Below, in pieces: positions 44,500 to 56,924 of a DNA stretch of 64,000 nt. The stretch is from assembly GCA_034509495.1 (NCBI GenBank), contig CM067503.1, forward strand, positions 23,790,171 through 23,854,170. The letters run 5' to 3'. The position numbers were made by a program, and so were the translations under genes. How positions within the stretch are numbered: the first letter of the stretch is position 1; each line of letters opens with the position of its first letter. Below the pieces are notes generated by a model. It saw nothing but the letters and a program-made list of their open reading frames with translations. It searched no databases and was not told where the DNA came from. This DNA is from Acestrorhynchus altus (lineage: Eukaryota; Chordata; Actinopteri; Characiformes; Acestrorhynchidae).

Positions 44500-46940
44500 T
44501 GTTCATACTTTAATGGCACAGACTGAAATACAATTTTGTATCCAAAAAAATGTTTTAGTCCAAAAAATTGTGTTAATAGTAATTCAATTGTATCTTTAAT
44601 TCACATTCTTCTAATTTCATTGGGGTTTTTTTTTATTATTTTAAACTGAAATATAAATACATGCATACATAATACATGTGACAAAACATTAACTATTGCC
44701 TGTGACCCTATGACCCCCTTTGGCGGGATAGAGGTAATATAACTAAAAAATGAAGAAATGTCTTTTAAAAATCATTCATAAAAAATATTTATTAGAAATG
44801 CAATTTATTTATATGAAAAAAGTCATGTCTCTTAGTCATTGCATCAGCTTTAAGCTGTGCTGAAAGACTGACCTTTTCTTCTTCTTTACGTGGTCTTTGT
44901 TGAGCTTTCTGCTGACATTGGGATTAAGATGCACATGTTCAAAGTGAAGGATCTGGAGCATTTTGAAGAATGAGGACAGACACCCAAGTCAAAGAGGAAT
45001 TCACTTCCTGTTAAAGAAGAAGTGAAAAAAGTGCATGTTTTGCACTCTTGAATTCTGAGTAAGCTACTGTACAGATAATTGGCAATATAATGAAAACACT
45101 TGACAAAGTAGGAGACAGAAATTATATTAAACATAGAACTTTTAAAGATTACAGAGATTTTCAGTCTAATATCTATATACAGTTTATTAGAGAGAAAATG
45201 TTAGAGAGGATAAGACATGTTAATTCCAATGGGCAGGAGCTTCAGTGGTTTCATTCCAGTGGTTTTCTGTTCTATTTCTAAATACATGGAGCATGTCATC
45301 TCAGTTTTCCTTTAAAAAAGTTAAGCGCATCCTAATGCAATCTGATTTCGCAAAAGATCTTCAAAAATGTGACATGTTCATTTTACAAAAGTTGTGAACA
45401 CTTATTTTGTACAGAAATGCACTACATTGCCAAATGTGCAGAAACCTTCCTCCAGTTTACCGAACAGTGGTGGATATTTTGTTTGGGATGGGTGGGGAGG
45501 TTGTTTTTAAGAACTGTATATTTGGTTTCATCAGCTACTTTAAAAGAAACATATACTTTGTGCTTCCTCACATTGGCCATTTTATTTAAGAAACCCCACC
45601 TTTTTCTGCTTAGTGATCCCCCCATTTGAAACCATTACCTTGTCCTTTCACTCACTGGCCACATTATATATTCACTGAATGGCTGTACTGGTACACACTG
45701 TAGTCAATATTTTGCTGCAAAATTAGTCAATCAATCACTTTACTCCAACCACTGGTTAGTTGATCAAGATGGCGGTTGACCAGATATTAACTGGCTGTCT
45801 GATCATTCTCAGTTGTGGTGGATAATTTGACTAAATTTGGGGGGAATTGGTGGAAAAAACTAAAGAACTGCAGTGTTTATGTAAAATATAAAGATGATGA
45901 GTATTTGGGCCAGTGATTGAAGGGTTGTGATGTTGTTTGGCTTGCCCAGACTCCTGGCCCAGCAGACAGTGAAATATTAATGTATGCTGAATCTGGAGCT
46001 AAGCATGTTTCCCTTTTCTGTTTTGTCTGCAGTGCTAAAATCTCCAACACTGGTTTGTCATTACATTTGCATGGGGCGATTTTAGAAAACAAGTGAGTAA
46101 GGTCCAAAAACTGAAGGAAAGGAAGTAAAAAAAGCATATTAAGTGATTAAAGTGGATATAATGTACATGAAATGTACAGGTAAATGGTCGTTTCAATATT
46201 GTTGACTGAAGTTGATGTCCATCCTCTGTATACAGTATATATTTCCTTTTAATCAAGTTGAAAACATGATAAAAAAGCTTCATGAATGAGCAGAATCAAT
46301 TTGTGTAATATTACAGTCATAAATCACTTTATGTTCCTACACGTTTCATCATTCCAACCAGAGACTACACTGATTGAAATTCTGCTTCAGACTTTTCTTT
46401 TTTTATTAGTTTTTAATATTCAATAAGCAAAGCAGCTATCACAGCAGATCTCAGAGCCAACCTGAAAGATGAGAACCATCTATACCATTTTAAGGCATTG
46501 CTGTTAACCTAGGTTTTTAGGTTAGAAGAGCTGATGTGTGTCCAGTATGCAGCTACAAAGGACCTATTAGCACCTGCAAATCATTCAGAGCAATAAGCCA
46601 TGTTCTACCTAATTAAATCACAAACATCTTTGGATCATCTAGGCATATTTGCATATTTATGCATATTTATAATACACAGCAGTGCCTCCGGGGAGATGAA
46701 ACGATTAGCAAAATGCAGATGTTGCAAAATTTGCACAATTAGCAAATGTGCCCTTTGTTTAAAGTTCTAATAAAAGCTAAGAAACAAAAATACGGAGACC
46801 TAAGAATGGAAATTTGCACTCCTACTCACACACATATGCTTAGATGTCATATTACAAAGGTATATAGAGTTGTGTTTGATCTATGAAACCAATGAAATGG
46901 ACAAAAGCTTGCGCAGCAATGGTTATGAGATGTTTGTCTA
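44500..46940. other. Unassigned AT-rich DNA
   Basis: Frames at 44886-45134, 45369-45629 and 45877-46283 have no recognisable domain and overlap on opposite strands. A weak LINE-like run near 46430-46560 was not strong enough to call. Confidence 0.45.
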
Positions 46941-46949
46941 TGTCTGTGA

Positions 46950-47880
46950 GATCTATGTCAGCATTTAGGGAAGTGCAGGTGTGCAGTTATGTTTGAGATG
47001 GGTGTAAGTCTACATTGATGATTGCAGGATCCAAGGGGCTGTACTGTGTTCAATAATCTGACCGCCTTGGAGAAGAAACTGTCATGGTATGGTCTTTGTG
47101 GAATGAGTGTAATCATTGCCAAGATGATAAAAGAGTTCACATGAGTATGCAGCATTTATAGAAGGTAATGTCTGTGGTTGGTAGAGAGACGCCAATGGTC
47201 TTTTCAGCTGCCCTCATAATCCGCTGCAGGTTCCTGAAATGAAGCAAATCCTATACCAGTCGATGAGACATCTGGGCAGCATCCTCTTTGTGTCCTTTGC
47301 AGGAAGTACATTCACAGCTAGGTTTTCTTGGTTATGCATTTGGTGTTGAGAATCCAGATGATGTAATCAGTGATATGTACATCAAGGATTTTTTTCATAG
47401 GTAAACCATTGATATACTTTGAGCTCCACAGGTCCTGCTGAAGTCAACAGTAATCTGTATGGTTTAATAAAAAAGAAGAGATACATTGTTGCCTCCGGAA
47501 ACAGGGCAAAATCTCATCCACCTCTTTCTCGTATGCTGAATCATCATTGCTGCTGATGAGGCCCACCGCTGTAGTATCATCAGCAAACTTGATGATCTGA
47601 TTTGAGCTGTGCTTTGCTGACCCACATATCAGCAGTCTAAATAGCAGGAGACTGAGCGTGGAGGCGCTTTAAGCGTGGAGGTTGCTGGTCCTGACTGACT
47701 TAGGTCTGGAAGTCCAAGAGGAGGTGTCCCTCTACAGAGGTAGGTGTTCATGCCCAGAAAGCCTTGTGTTTCTTGTGATGTACTGTGGAAGGATTGTGCG
47801 AAATGCTGAACTAATCTCTATGAACAGTATTCTCACATAATTGTCTTTTCTGTTCAGGTGGGTCAGTTGAAGGGGAATTC
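46950..47880 (-). pseudogene. Non-LTR retrotransposon RT relic (LINE c)
   Basis: The minus strand encodes IKFADDTTAVGLISSNDDSA at about 47530-47595. The FADD core (47576-47587) is the catalytic [Y/F]xDD box of reverse transcriptase. Downstream, after frame changes, come KKILDVHITDYI, CITKK and finally FFSKAVRLLNTVQPLG (46958-47155), a typical LINE C-terminal segment. Several stops and indels make it dead. It differs from the LINE a/d family and fits the CR1/L2/Rex group broadly. Confidence 0.75.
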
Positions 47881-48279
47881 AGAGGATATATAACTGACTT
47901 TCTGTTTGAACTGAAAAATACATTAACTCTATTTAGAAATCTGCTGTTTTCTCAGTATAATCTAAAAAATATTACCATCAATATAACTGGTTTAATTAAA
48001 CTCAAATAAAAACTACTAAAAAAAAGTAAACTTTACTACTGCCCTGTTCTAATTTTTACAGCATATTTCCAAAGTCAAATAGCAAAGTACATTCACATTC
48101 AATTTGCATTTTGCACTAACAGATGTCAATACTTTTTCCTCTTTTTAACAGCTCAATGAAATTTTGTTAGCTAGGATCAGCTTTTTGTGTTTGGAGAGGA
48201 GGTGTTTGGGTGGCTTCTTCTTTGTGATAAGTGGAGACAGGAATGAGAGGTGACAGGTTTTAAAGGTAAGTGTCAGGTT

Positions 48280-48550
48280 TTAGGTAGAGCACACTGACAT
48301 GAAAAAAAACCAGACTGAAACTCAGGACCATATATACACAGACAAGACTAGAAGAAACAGATGGGGATGATTCCAAATGGGCAGGGTTATAAACAAGACA
48401 TAGGTGGTAAATGGGGCAGAGCTAGTGTGGAGAGAAGACCAAAACAAAACAGAGACATGTGTGTAAAAGCACATGGGGAAATAAAAGAAAACAGAATGGT
48501 GGCAAGAAGGGACATACAGGGGAGCTAAAGAAGACAGAAGTGTGACAGTA
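48280..48550 (-). other. Possible retroelement-terminus fragment
   Basis: Purine-rich sequence with GACCATATATACACAGACAA and GGCAGGGTTATAAACAAGAC. On the minus strand it has TATA-like words and resembles the promoter-like block at 7849-8232 in general layout. No boundaries found. Confidence 0.25.
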
Positions 48551-48709
48551 GGAGACGGGGGTGATGGATGGTTGACTTTGTTTCAAGACATTGTTTTATA
48601 GAAGGTGAAGGAGATGGAATTTAGTGGATGTTAAATTGGGAGGAATAAGGTGAAGCCTTATTTTGTACCACCACATTTTCACAAATATGGATAAAAATAA
48701 TAATAGTAG

Positions 48710-48710
<1 letters not shown>

Positions 48711-48777
<67 letters not shown>

Positions 48778-48780
48778 TAA
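48711..48780. repeat. (AAT)n array with A-rich end
   Basis: About 19 AAT units followed by A10. Confidence 0.96.
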
Positions 48781-49344
48781 AAGTTTACTATCTGCCCTTT
48801 CCACATATCTCCAGTGAAAGTGTTTTTCCTGCAGTGAAGTAATGAAAATTGCCTAAACCAAAGCTTCACCAAAGAACACAATTAACAGTTTGGGGTTTTT
48901 GTATTAATTTTCAGTAAATGTTATAATACTGTAAAGCTTCATTTTCAAAATGAATCAGTCCAGGTGCTAAGCCAACATAACACAGTAACACTGAACCCAG
49001 AAAATAATTAAATTACTACAATGTAACAGAGCTGAAAGTATTTTCCTCCTTCATGTACTGGAGAAGATGTGTCTTAGAATTTGAAAAATTGAAAAGATCT
49101 CACTATTTTGAAAAATGGCAGTTATTGTCTTGATTACATATCATATTACATCTGATATTATTTAATGGGTCAAGATTTTTAATAGATGATCATAAATGCA
49201 ATTTTTCAGTTCAAGAATTGAGTTGCAGATGATGATTTCAAGATTTCATAAGAGGACAAATGCACTGAATTTGAACATTTGTGTGCAAAATTGATTGCAG
49301 TTGGGAATTTCTATAATATCTCAAATGTTTGCTATATCTTTGCT

Positions 49345-49515
49345 AAGCTTTTCCAAGCAGTTACTGGGCTGCTGCTAAGCAGTTGTTATCATGATCCATG
49401 CAGTTTCTAAGCTGGATCTGGGATGTAATTAGATGGTTTGTAAGGTGATATTCAGTAGTTGCTATGTGGTTGCTATGATATCCTAAGTAGATGGTAGGAT
49501 GATACTTTGATATCC
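49345..49515 (-). repeat. Degenerate TTGCTATG/GTTGCTAAG minisatellite
   Basis: Units such as GTAGTTGCTATGTGGTTGCT and CTGCTAAGCAGTTGTTATC are the reverse complement of the AGCAAC-type repeat at 536-935. Confidence 0.65.
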
Positions 49516-49624
49516 TACATGGTTGTGCGTGAAAATCCTGGAAAACCAGGCAGAGTGTGAATGCCATTTGTTGTAGGATCCTCTCACTCTCCTTCTCTCC
49601 GTGCTGAGTGAAACTGTTTGAGCA

Positions 49625-49960
49625 AAGCATTATGGGAGCTGACGTCTCGCTGAGGCTGAGATGAAATCAGGTGTTCCTCACAGAGGGAGCTTGATCGACC
49701 AGCGGCCGCTGTTTTCAACACCCTCAGCAGAAACTTTGTTTCATGAACAAAATACAAACCAGGGGCTCCTTTAATAATGTTTCAAGATAAATGTCTGCCT
49801 TTCTTGGGAAATTAAGCTGGGCTGTGTTGGGGGGAGGTGGGGGTGGTCCTGCAACCTTGGCAGAATTTCCGAAACTGAATTATGGGGCAATTTGCTGTGG
49901 CTTTGATGTGTTAAATGAGAGCTGCGACTGAAATGCATGTACTTACTGCAGGGGAAGAGT
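49625..49960. other. Candidate conserved non-coding block
   Basis: Includes GCTTGATCGACCAGCGGCCG, TCCTTTAATAATGTTTCAAG and TTGCTGTGGCTTTGATGTG. GC-richer than its flanks, no repeat similarity, no coding signal. Confidence 0.35.
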
Positions 49961-51248
49961 GATCAAGGTTCATACTGTAGCTTAAAAATAAATAAAGTAA
50001 TAAAAAAGCACAGCCAGATGAGGCTCCTCTTGCTGTCAGGCTTCCGCTCACTCCACAAAACTGCTTAGTTCAGAGACCAGAAAGGAGACGAAAACTCTGA
50101 CGATACCGCTGTGGATAGGAAAATGTGATGACTCTTCAGGAGCAAATCTGGGATGCTGACTTGGTAACCTCGTGAAGAGGACAGTGATGTCGGGGGAGGG
50201 AGAATGTTGGGGCTGATTGACGTTATAATAAGGCTAGGAAATATATTGCTCACATTTATCTCTTTCTCAAACCTCCAATAATGTGCTTTGTTTTTCCCTT
50301 TGCTACATCAATATGTGTCACTCTTCATGGAGGTGAGAAATGGAGTGATTTGCAGTTTGTGGAATTTGAATTGCTTGGAGTTTAAAAGGCCAGTGTGATG
50401 GAATTATCTTGTCTGTTTTTCAAAATAAGAGCCTGAAATTATGTGTAAACACTGCTGTTGTGTATAGACATTGCTATTATATTAAAATGAGACATTTATT
50501 TAGACTTTTACTTCATTTATCATATTTAAAAACAAGTGATCATTTTTTATGGTCTGTGGTTCTTGGACTTCCAGGGAATTCAAACTGGAAGATCGTTTTG
50601 ACTTTTATTTAAACGAAAATTGGAGCATATGTAAACACTGCTTCAAAGAAAATGTCGTAGTTTATAAATTAGTTCATTGTGACTTTTTCTTCTTCTTTGA
50701 AAAAGTGATTTTTTTTTTCCATAACTTGTGGTTTACAGAATCACAGAGAACTGTAAAATTCTTTAAAAGTAAATATGAGTCTGATGTAGTGGGAAAACAA
50801 ATATACTATTGTTTAAAATAGGGCTGTTCAATTTCCCTTTTATATAAAGTGAGGAAATTGTGCTAAAATGTTTGGCTCATGAAATCATGAACAGGAGCTT
50901 GTGCAGTGCTTATAAGACCCATTTTGTGAAACATTTCCTTCACATTTTGGACAGAGCTGACATAGTCTGACATAGCATGTGAGCATAAACATTGCTGAAG
51001 TTTAGACATTAATTTCAATATATAAAGCATATAAAGATTTTTTATATAAAGATTTTATATATAAAATATAAAGATTTTATATATAATTTCAATATATAAT
51101 ATTTCAACAATAAAGGAATTTCTCCATGTTTTATGGTTCATATATATCTGTGCTGTGCTTGTAATTTTAAATGAATATGTTTGAATCTGATGTTATGTGT
51201 AAACACTGTGTTATATTTCAAAATAAACATCACACTTTCACTGGGGGT
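49961..51248. other. Unassigned AT-rich DNA
   Basis: A local AT-rich tandem (TATAAAGATTTTATATATAA) lies at 51020-51110. The frames 50409-50821 carry no domain. Confidence 0.5.
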
Positions 51249-51364
<116 letters not shown>

Positions 51365-51394
51365 CTGTCATGTCAGAAAGCCAGCATATTGGCT

Positions 51395-51625
51395 GTGAGT
51401 GGCTCAGTGGTCTAATGCAGTAGCACTATAAATCTCAGCAGCCGGATTCCAGTCAGCACAAGTGTCTGTTAGCCATTGTATCAGAGCTGGCGACCCAGTA
51501 CTCTAATCTCAGCACGTTGACTGCCCAGCAATGACACAATTATGCAATTGCCAACATTGCATCATTGCTGCAAAAAAGAGGCAGTGGCTGATTTTATATG
51601 TATTGGTGGAAACAAACCAGCATAC
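51395..51625 (+). mobile_element. Probable tRNA-derived SINE, family C
   Basis: GTGAGTGGCTCAGTGGTCTA looks like a tRNA A-box head and CAGCCGGATTCCAGTCAGC like a decayed B box. The body ends GAGGCAGTGGCTGATTTTAT. It differs from families A and B. No tail or TSD recognised. Confidence 0.5.
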
Positions 51626-51879
51626 ACATCCATATATGTAACTTTGAGCAGTTGATTCCCAAATTGTAATTTGAAAAATTTAAGGTATTTTCACAAAGAG
51701 TAGCCAATTGTAACATAGGTCATCTGCATATATCCATATTAAAGGAAAAGTTTTTTCATTATTTCATTATTTTTTTTCATTATTAGGAATGAAAAAGGCA
51801 TAAAAAAGCAAGTATGTGGGCTTTTTTACACCTCCTTTTGTTGTGCTTTTTTGTTGTTGTTGTTTTTTCAGGAGCGGTG

Positions 51880-52190
51880 TGTTTTCCATCCTGGCCAGTA
51901 AAAGCAGAGGCTGATGGCTGGGCTTGGATGTACCTGGAGAGTTTTGTGTTATTACTGTCGATCAATAGGGGCTCCATCGGCGAGTCACTTTGGTATGGAT
52001 GACGGAGGCTTGGCAGTTGTTTGGAATTAAATTAGGGAGGAGGGGAGGGAGAGGCCGGGTGATGAAGAATATCAATCATCCTGTCTTGCGTGTGAAGTTA
52101 TTTGTGGCTTAGACAGGATCGGCAATAATGAAAGTTCACTTGTTTTCACACCACAAAGGAATTGTGGGTAAAAATTTTCAGTTTCACTCG
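51880..52190. other. Candidate conserved non-coding block
   Basis: GGCCAGTAAAAGCAGAGGCT, TGTTATTACTGTCGATCAAT and GAAGAATATCAATCATCCTG lie in complex, non-repetitive sequence immediately before the AG array. Confidence 0.35.
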
Positions 52191-52239
52191 GCCCTGGCAT
52201 GTGATTGAGAAGGAGGGATGGGGAAAGCAGAGTGAGGGC

Positions 52240-52241
<2 letters not shown>

Positions 52242-52295
<54 letters not shown>
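52242..52295. repeat. (AG)n microsatellite
   Basis: About 27 units. Confidence 0.98.
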
Positions 52296-52299
<4 letters not shown>

Positions 52300-52309
52300 C
52301 AAACATAAG

Positions 52310-52960
52310 ACTAAAAACTGCTGTCAAGCATTTTAAAGGTACCCCTCCCCTTATGTTCCCCGCCTTTGTTTTCTCAGCACAAGCCGTTATTGCCAGCACT
52401 CCTGAAAGCACTAAATGGAAAAATCATCCCCCAGTGGAGATAAAGACTGCAGTGTCACGTCTTGCTTTATGATGGGGATTACCGTGCTGTTAGCAGCATT
52501 TCTTAAACTCTTTCTTTCTTTGCAATGACAGAAAGCCCCTATACGATTACCTGCTTCCAAATATGGAAACCAGTGCCAGTTTCAGGCCCCGCCCCCTCCA
52601 TCCCAGGCACATTTAAAGAGGAGTAATCACTCTCCCTCTCTGGAAGAAGAGACTTTATAGTATTACTGTTTGAATTGCAGTAGCAGAGAAATTGCCTGTC
52701 AGCATGGCGCATTGTGGGAAGCGACTGATACGAAGAATTTAACCAGGATTGATCGAGCCCAGGTGGCCGGGTGTCTTCCTATTCTAAATCCTCCCAAAGA
52801 ATGGACGAACTGAAGCTAATCTGGAGTAAATCTCAGCACTCTCTAAGTGAAAGTCAGGACTGGAGGAAGTGACGGCTCACTGGTTCCACCCTCGGGTCCG
52901 AAACGGAAGTGATTCTGACATCTGGAGTGGTTCATATGAGTCATCTAATGGGCCTTTTAC
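52310..52960. other. GC-richer complex block, possibly conserved
   Basis: Non-repetitive, with GCGCATTGTGGGAAGCGACT and GGATTGATCGAGCCCAGGTG. Frames are short and domain-free. It adjoins 51880-52190, so the two may be one conserved region split by the AG array. Confidence 0.3.
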
Positions 52961-53770
52961 CTCAAAGCTTTGATTCTGTTTTTAAAAAGGGAAGAAAACT
53001 GGTCCAAATCTAGATGCCACTGGACTGTTTCCCAAAATAGGGACATCTCTGATGTCTTGGCTGGACTACATAGGTTTGTCTATGAGGAGAACATATGGTT
53101 GGCTGAGAAAAACAAAGAGACTGGATCTTTTAAAACCTTGCCATGCATGATTACATTCCAAGGAGAGCTTTAGGAAGCCTTTACATATATGCATACTCTA
53201 TAAAAGCCAATATCTATTTAATGGAATAATATTAGCTCTAATAATGACTGTATATGATTGTTCATTATTCAGGATGGTATGCACAGTACAAACGTAAAAC
53301 CGAACCTGTATTTGTTTTTAAAAAAGGAGAAATTCCACTAGATTTTCTATACATGTTCAACTATAAATATTAAAGGGACCCTAAAGACCCATATACCTTG
53401 TTTTCATTTCATTTATTTATTGTCCTACTTATATTGTTTATTGTGGTAATAGTGTTTGTATTGATATATGTAACAAAATCCCTTATATTTACACAGACTG
53501 TGCCATTAAGACTGATGCATGTAAATAAGCTCCATTCTTATTGGCTGCTTTGATTGTGGCTCATTCAAAAAGCCAGGTCTAATGACTACTACATCTGATG
53601 TAGCTGTAGAGATGTCATGAGAACTGATACTTTAGTGCCAAGTCGATACCAAAATTTTGAAAATGCTATGGTTTTACGGTTCCTGTGGTACTGAAGATTT
53701 CTCTTTTAGACCACAGGAGCAGCATAATAAACCTAGCCCACACATAAAAATGCAAACAAAAGAAGAAGAA
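52961..53770. other. Unassigned AT-rich DNA
   Basis: No feature recognised. Confidence 0.5.
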
Positions 53771-53780
53771 GAACAATAAC

Positions 53781-53993
53781 ATGAGGAAAAGTCACATTTG
53801 GAAATGTTTTGGGTTTGAGTCTCACCATCAGGGTCAAATTATCAACAGCGCAAAGCCAACATGCAAACGGTGTTCGACAACATTTTTAATGAAAAGAGGA
53901 AACATCATGTATTTAGCTAAGCACCTCAAAGACAGAAATCCAGAGCTGTACAAAGCTCTGTCAGCGAGTTTTGTCCAAGTGTTCGTAACCTGA
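53781..53993 (+). pseudogene. BED zinc-finger remnant (hAT/ZBED type)
   Basis: The 70-residue frame reads HIWKCFGFESHHQG, then CKRCSTTF at about residue 29-36, then MYLAKHLKDRNPELYKAL at about residue 43-60. Order and spacing are those of a BED finger (C-x2-C ... H-x3-5-H). The last zinc ligand seems lost: the usual HLKDHHP-like end is HLKDRNP here. Such single-finger frames are the first exon or N-terminus of hAT transposases and of ZBED1-like genes. No transposase core follows, so I treat it as a relic, not a gene. Confidence 0.65.
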
Positions 53994-53999
53994 AATGTT

Positions 54000-55918
54000 A
54001 CCATCACTGTTTGTTTAAAAAAAACAAAAAAAACAATTTCTTTCACTTAAGGGTGTAAATGTATAACTTGAAAATTCTCTCATTCTTGGAGCAGAGATAT
54101 ATTAAAAAAATGCAAAATCAGGCGGTAATAAGAAGCCAACACAACCTCCTTGCATTTAACAGCTATTTTCCAAATGACCTGACTGGGCTATAGCTGTTCC
54201 AAGATCTACAGGGATATTTATCTATGCAGACATGTGGCCACAATCCATTATGGAAAACATAGCATTTAGGAACACATGAAAAGTGTAATGGAATCCCCAT
54301 ACATAGACATGTTAAATTATTAACAAATTTTCCAAAGCATCTTATGTTGCCCCATTCACAAACAGATGTACCCCCAGAGCAACCGTACCTTAACTCTCAC
54401 TGTTCACAAGCTGCAGTGTGGAAACTATACAGGGCTCAGTACAAATATATCTGGAATGATGATGTAAACACAAAACATAATCGTCATCATAATTACATTA
54501 AAAAATTGTCAGTGTGGTCTGGTAGGTAAGTAATTAAACACTAAACATCTTCTTGGTTTAATTTAAGACCATGTTCAAAACAAAGCTTCATGCATACTGT
54601 TTTCTGAAAGCACTGATAAATGGAAAGCAATGTTAATTTATGCATGTTTTTATGCTGATCAGAAAAACACTCTAATCCATGACTTAAAAACCATGAAACG
54701 ATCCAATTCATGAAATTTGTGATCCGCCACATCTTACTGTTTATTTTGTGTTGTGCTATCCAAATTGGTATTGAGAATCATAAAATTGTAGTGGTATAGG
54801 TATCTATGAAATTTCTGCCATCATGACATCCATAGTAGGCTGAACTTGCTGGCAAGATACACATTTCATAACAAACTATAAGACTTACCCTATTGAATTT
54901 TATCTCATACTCATAACTCATCATTGTGTGATGAACCGTCTCAGAACACAGCTAAAATTCAATTGTTTCCAACTGAGTGAAATCAATTAATAGTTGATAT
55001 TTATTTTTGTTTTGTTTTCTTTTACCACTGTTAAGTATTTTGAAGAACTTCTCAGTCATCAAAATTCAAACAAAAATTTCAATTCTCTTGTTTGAGTATA
55101 CATATTTGAGAAGCTAGGGTCTGCTGAAAATAACAATATCTGGCATGTGTGACTGTCTCCTATAAAAACGTTTCTAATGTTTTAGTGAATAAAAGTACAT
55201 CAAACTATGCAAACATCCCACAAAAAGGTTCTAAAGGTTCCTAAAGGTTAATATTGGACTGCTTTGCACATGTATTTTCATTATGTATTATATGTATGGA
55301 TTAGTACATTTATATTTAGTCTAATTTAAAATAAGCACAGAACAATGTCAGTTTCAATGGAACATAGAATTATGAAAAAAAAAGTGCTGTGCTGAATTGA
55401 TTTGTGTGAAATGTATATATAATTCCTACATTAATAATACATATTACACCAACACAGTTTGTCTCTAATTGTGTTGATGTAATATGTTTTATTCATACAT
55501 TTATATCACATAAATTCAGTGCATTACTGTTTTCAGTGCAGTGAGAATAAGGTGAATTATTCTTCATAAAAGAGCTTTCTAATATAATATTTCTGAATAA
55601 ATGTTCTTGGAAACTAAAACATTTGCATTTTGATTGAACATAGCATAGAAAAGACATCAGGGTGTCCCCTGACCTCTAGATCCCTTATTATGGTCATAAT
55701 AACACACAGGATTACTTTAATATCAAGAGACATTTCAATATCGGCTTGGAAAAGTATGATTATCAAATACCATATTTTTAACAGTTCTCCTTGGAATATC
55801 TTTTTTTCCTGAAGATTTCCCTGCAGCTGTGGCAGGATCAAGAGGTGTATATGAGCCCAGATCCATTAGAGGGCCCATATCCATACTTTGTCATAGCATT
55901 TTTGTGTGGAATATACTG
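54000..55918. other. Unassigned AT-rich DNA
   Basis: No repeat family or exon recognised. Frames at 55614-55841 and 55630-55812 are mirror frames without domains. Confidence 0.5.
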
Positions 55919-56016
<98 letters not shown>

Positions 56017-56030
56017 AAAAGAGAGAGAGA
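55919..56030. repeat. (TG)n(AG)n compound microsatellite
   Basis: TG run 55919-55993 passing into an AG run to 56030 with one A5 interruption. Confidence 0.97.
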
Positions 56031-56724
56031 TGACAAAAGCAGTGAGTTCTAAATGCTTTTTTGCATCTCAGTCTGAATCTCAGTCAGAAGAGTATGTCCC
56101 TTATTTTCAAATAACATGACATTTTGTCATGAGTCCTTTAAATCAATACATTTCCTCCATATACATTTTAACCCTGACACCAGATGTCCTGTAGGGAATA
56201 ACAGTAGCTTTTTCTTTGAATTATTTTCACTATGAAAATATTAACGTCTTTGAAAATAGCACACAGCATTAGTCTTTAGACATCCGTTCACACACTGTAA
56301 TTGAGACACTAGAGCTCTCGATCCCCCGGCGAGAAAAGACTGAGGAGGAGAGTGTTTATTATGATCATAAATGTGGAGTCAGAGTGTGTGTGTGGGTGAG
56401 AGACGAAACACGACATTGAGAGGAGTGTGTCTGATATAAAAAATAAAAGCAAATCTGGCAGGATATCTCTTATATATTCTCAGTAAACATCATATTTATG
56501 AACAAGTGTGAGTCAGAAATCAAATGTCAACCTTAATCAACATTAAACAGATTCTAATATCAGTAGGAGTTGCTATATACAATTTTTAAGATAAAGTAAT
56601 CCTTTATTAGTTCTGCAGTGGGGAAATTCACAATGTTGCAGCAGCAAAGGGATAGCAAGACACTCAGTACAAGAAAAGTTAATGAAGAGTATAGTATATG
56701 TAGTATAGCATCTACAACATTATA

Positions 56725-56897
56725 CCGTATTTTCTGGACTATAAGCCGCTACTTTTTTTCCACGCTTTAAACCCTGATACTTTATAATGAGGTGCAGCCT
56801 TTTCTTCTTATATATGTTATTTTCCAGTTTTTTGGGTTTTTTTTACTTTGCGGGTGCAGCTTAAATTCCGGTGCGGCTTATAGTCCAGAAAATACGG
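56725..56897. mobile_element. MITE with 25-bp perfect terminal inverted repeats
   Basis: 173 bp starting CCGTATTTTCTGGACTATAA and ending with its reverse complement. The first and last 25 bases match exactly and weaker pairing continues inward. It is flanked by TA at 56723-56724 and 56898-56899, as for Tc1/mariner-type insertions. No coding sequence. Exact TIRs point to a recent or well-preserved copy. Confidence 0.9.
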
Positions 56898-56924
56898 TAA
56901 TTAATAAATATCAAAATATGTACA

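Noticed and set aside
46430..46620. Weak LINE C-terminus-like reading (HLYHFKALLLT)
   Set aside because: Only a few residues agree, with no flanking RT motif.
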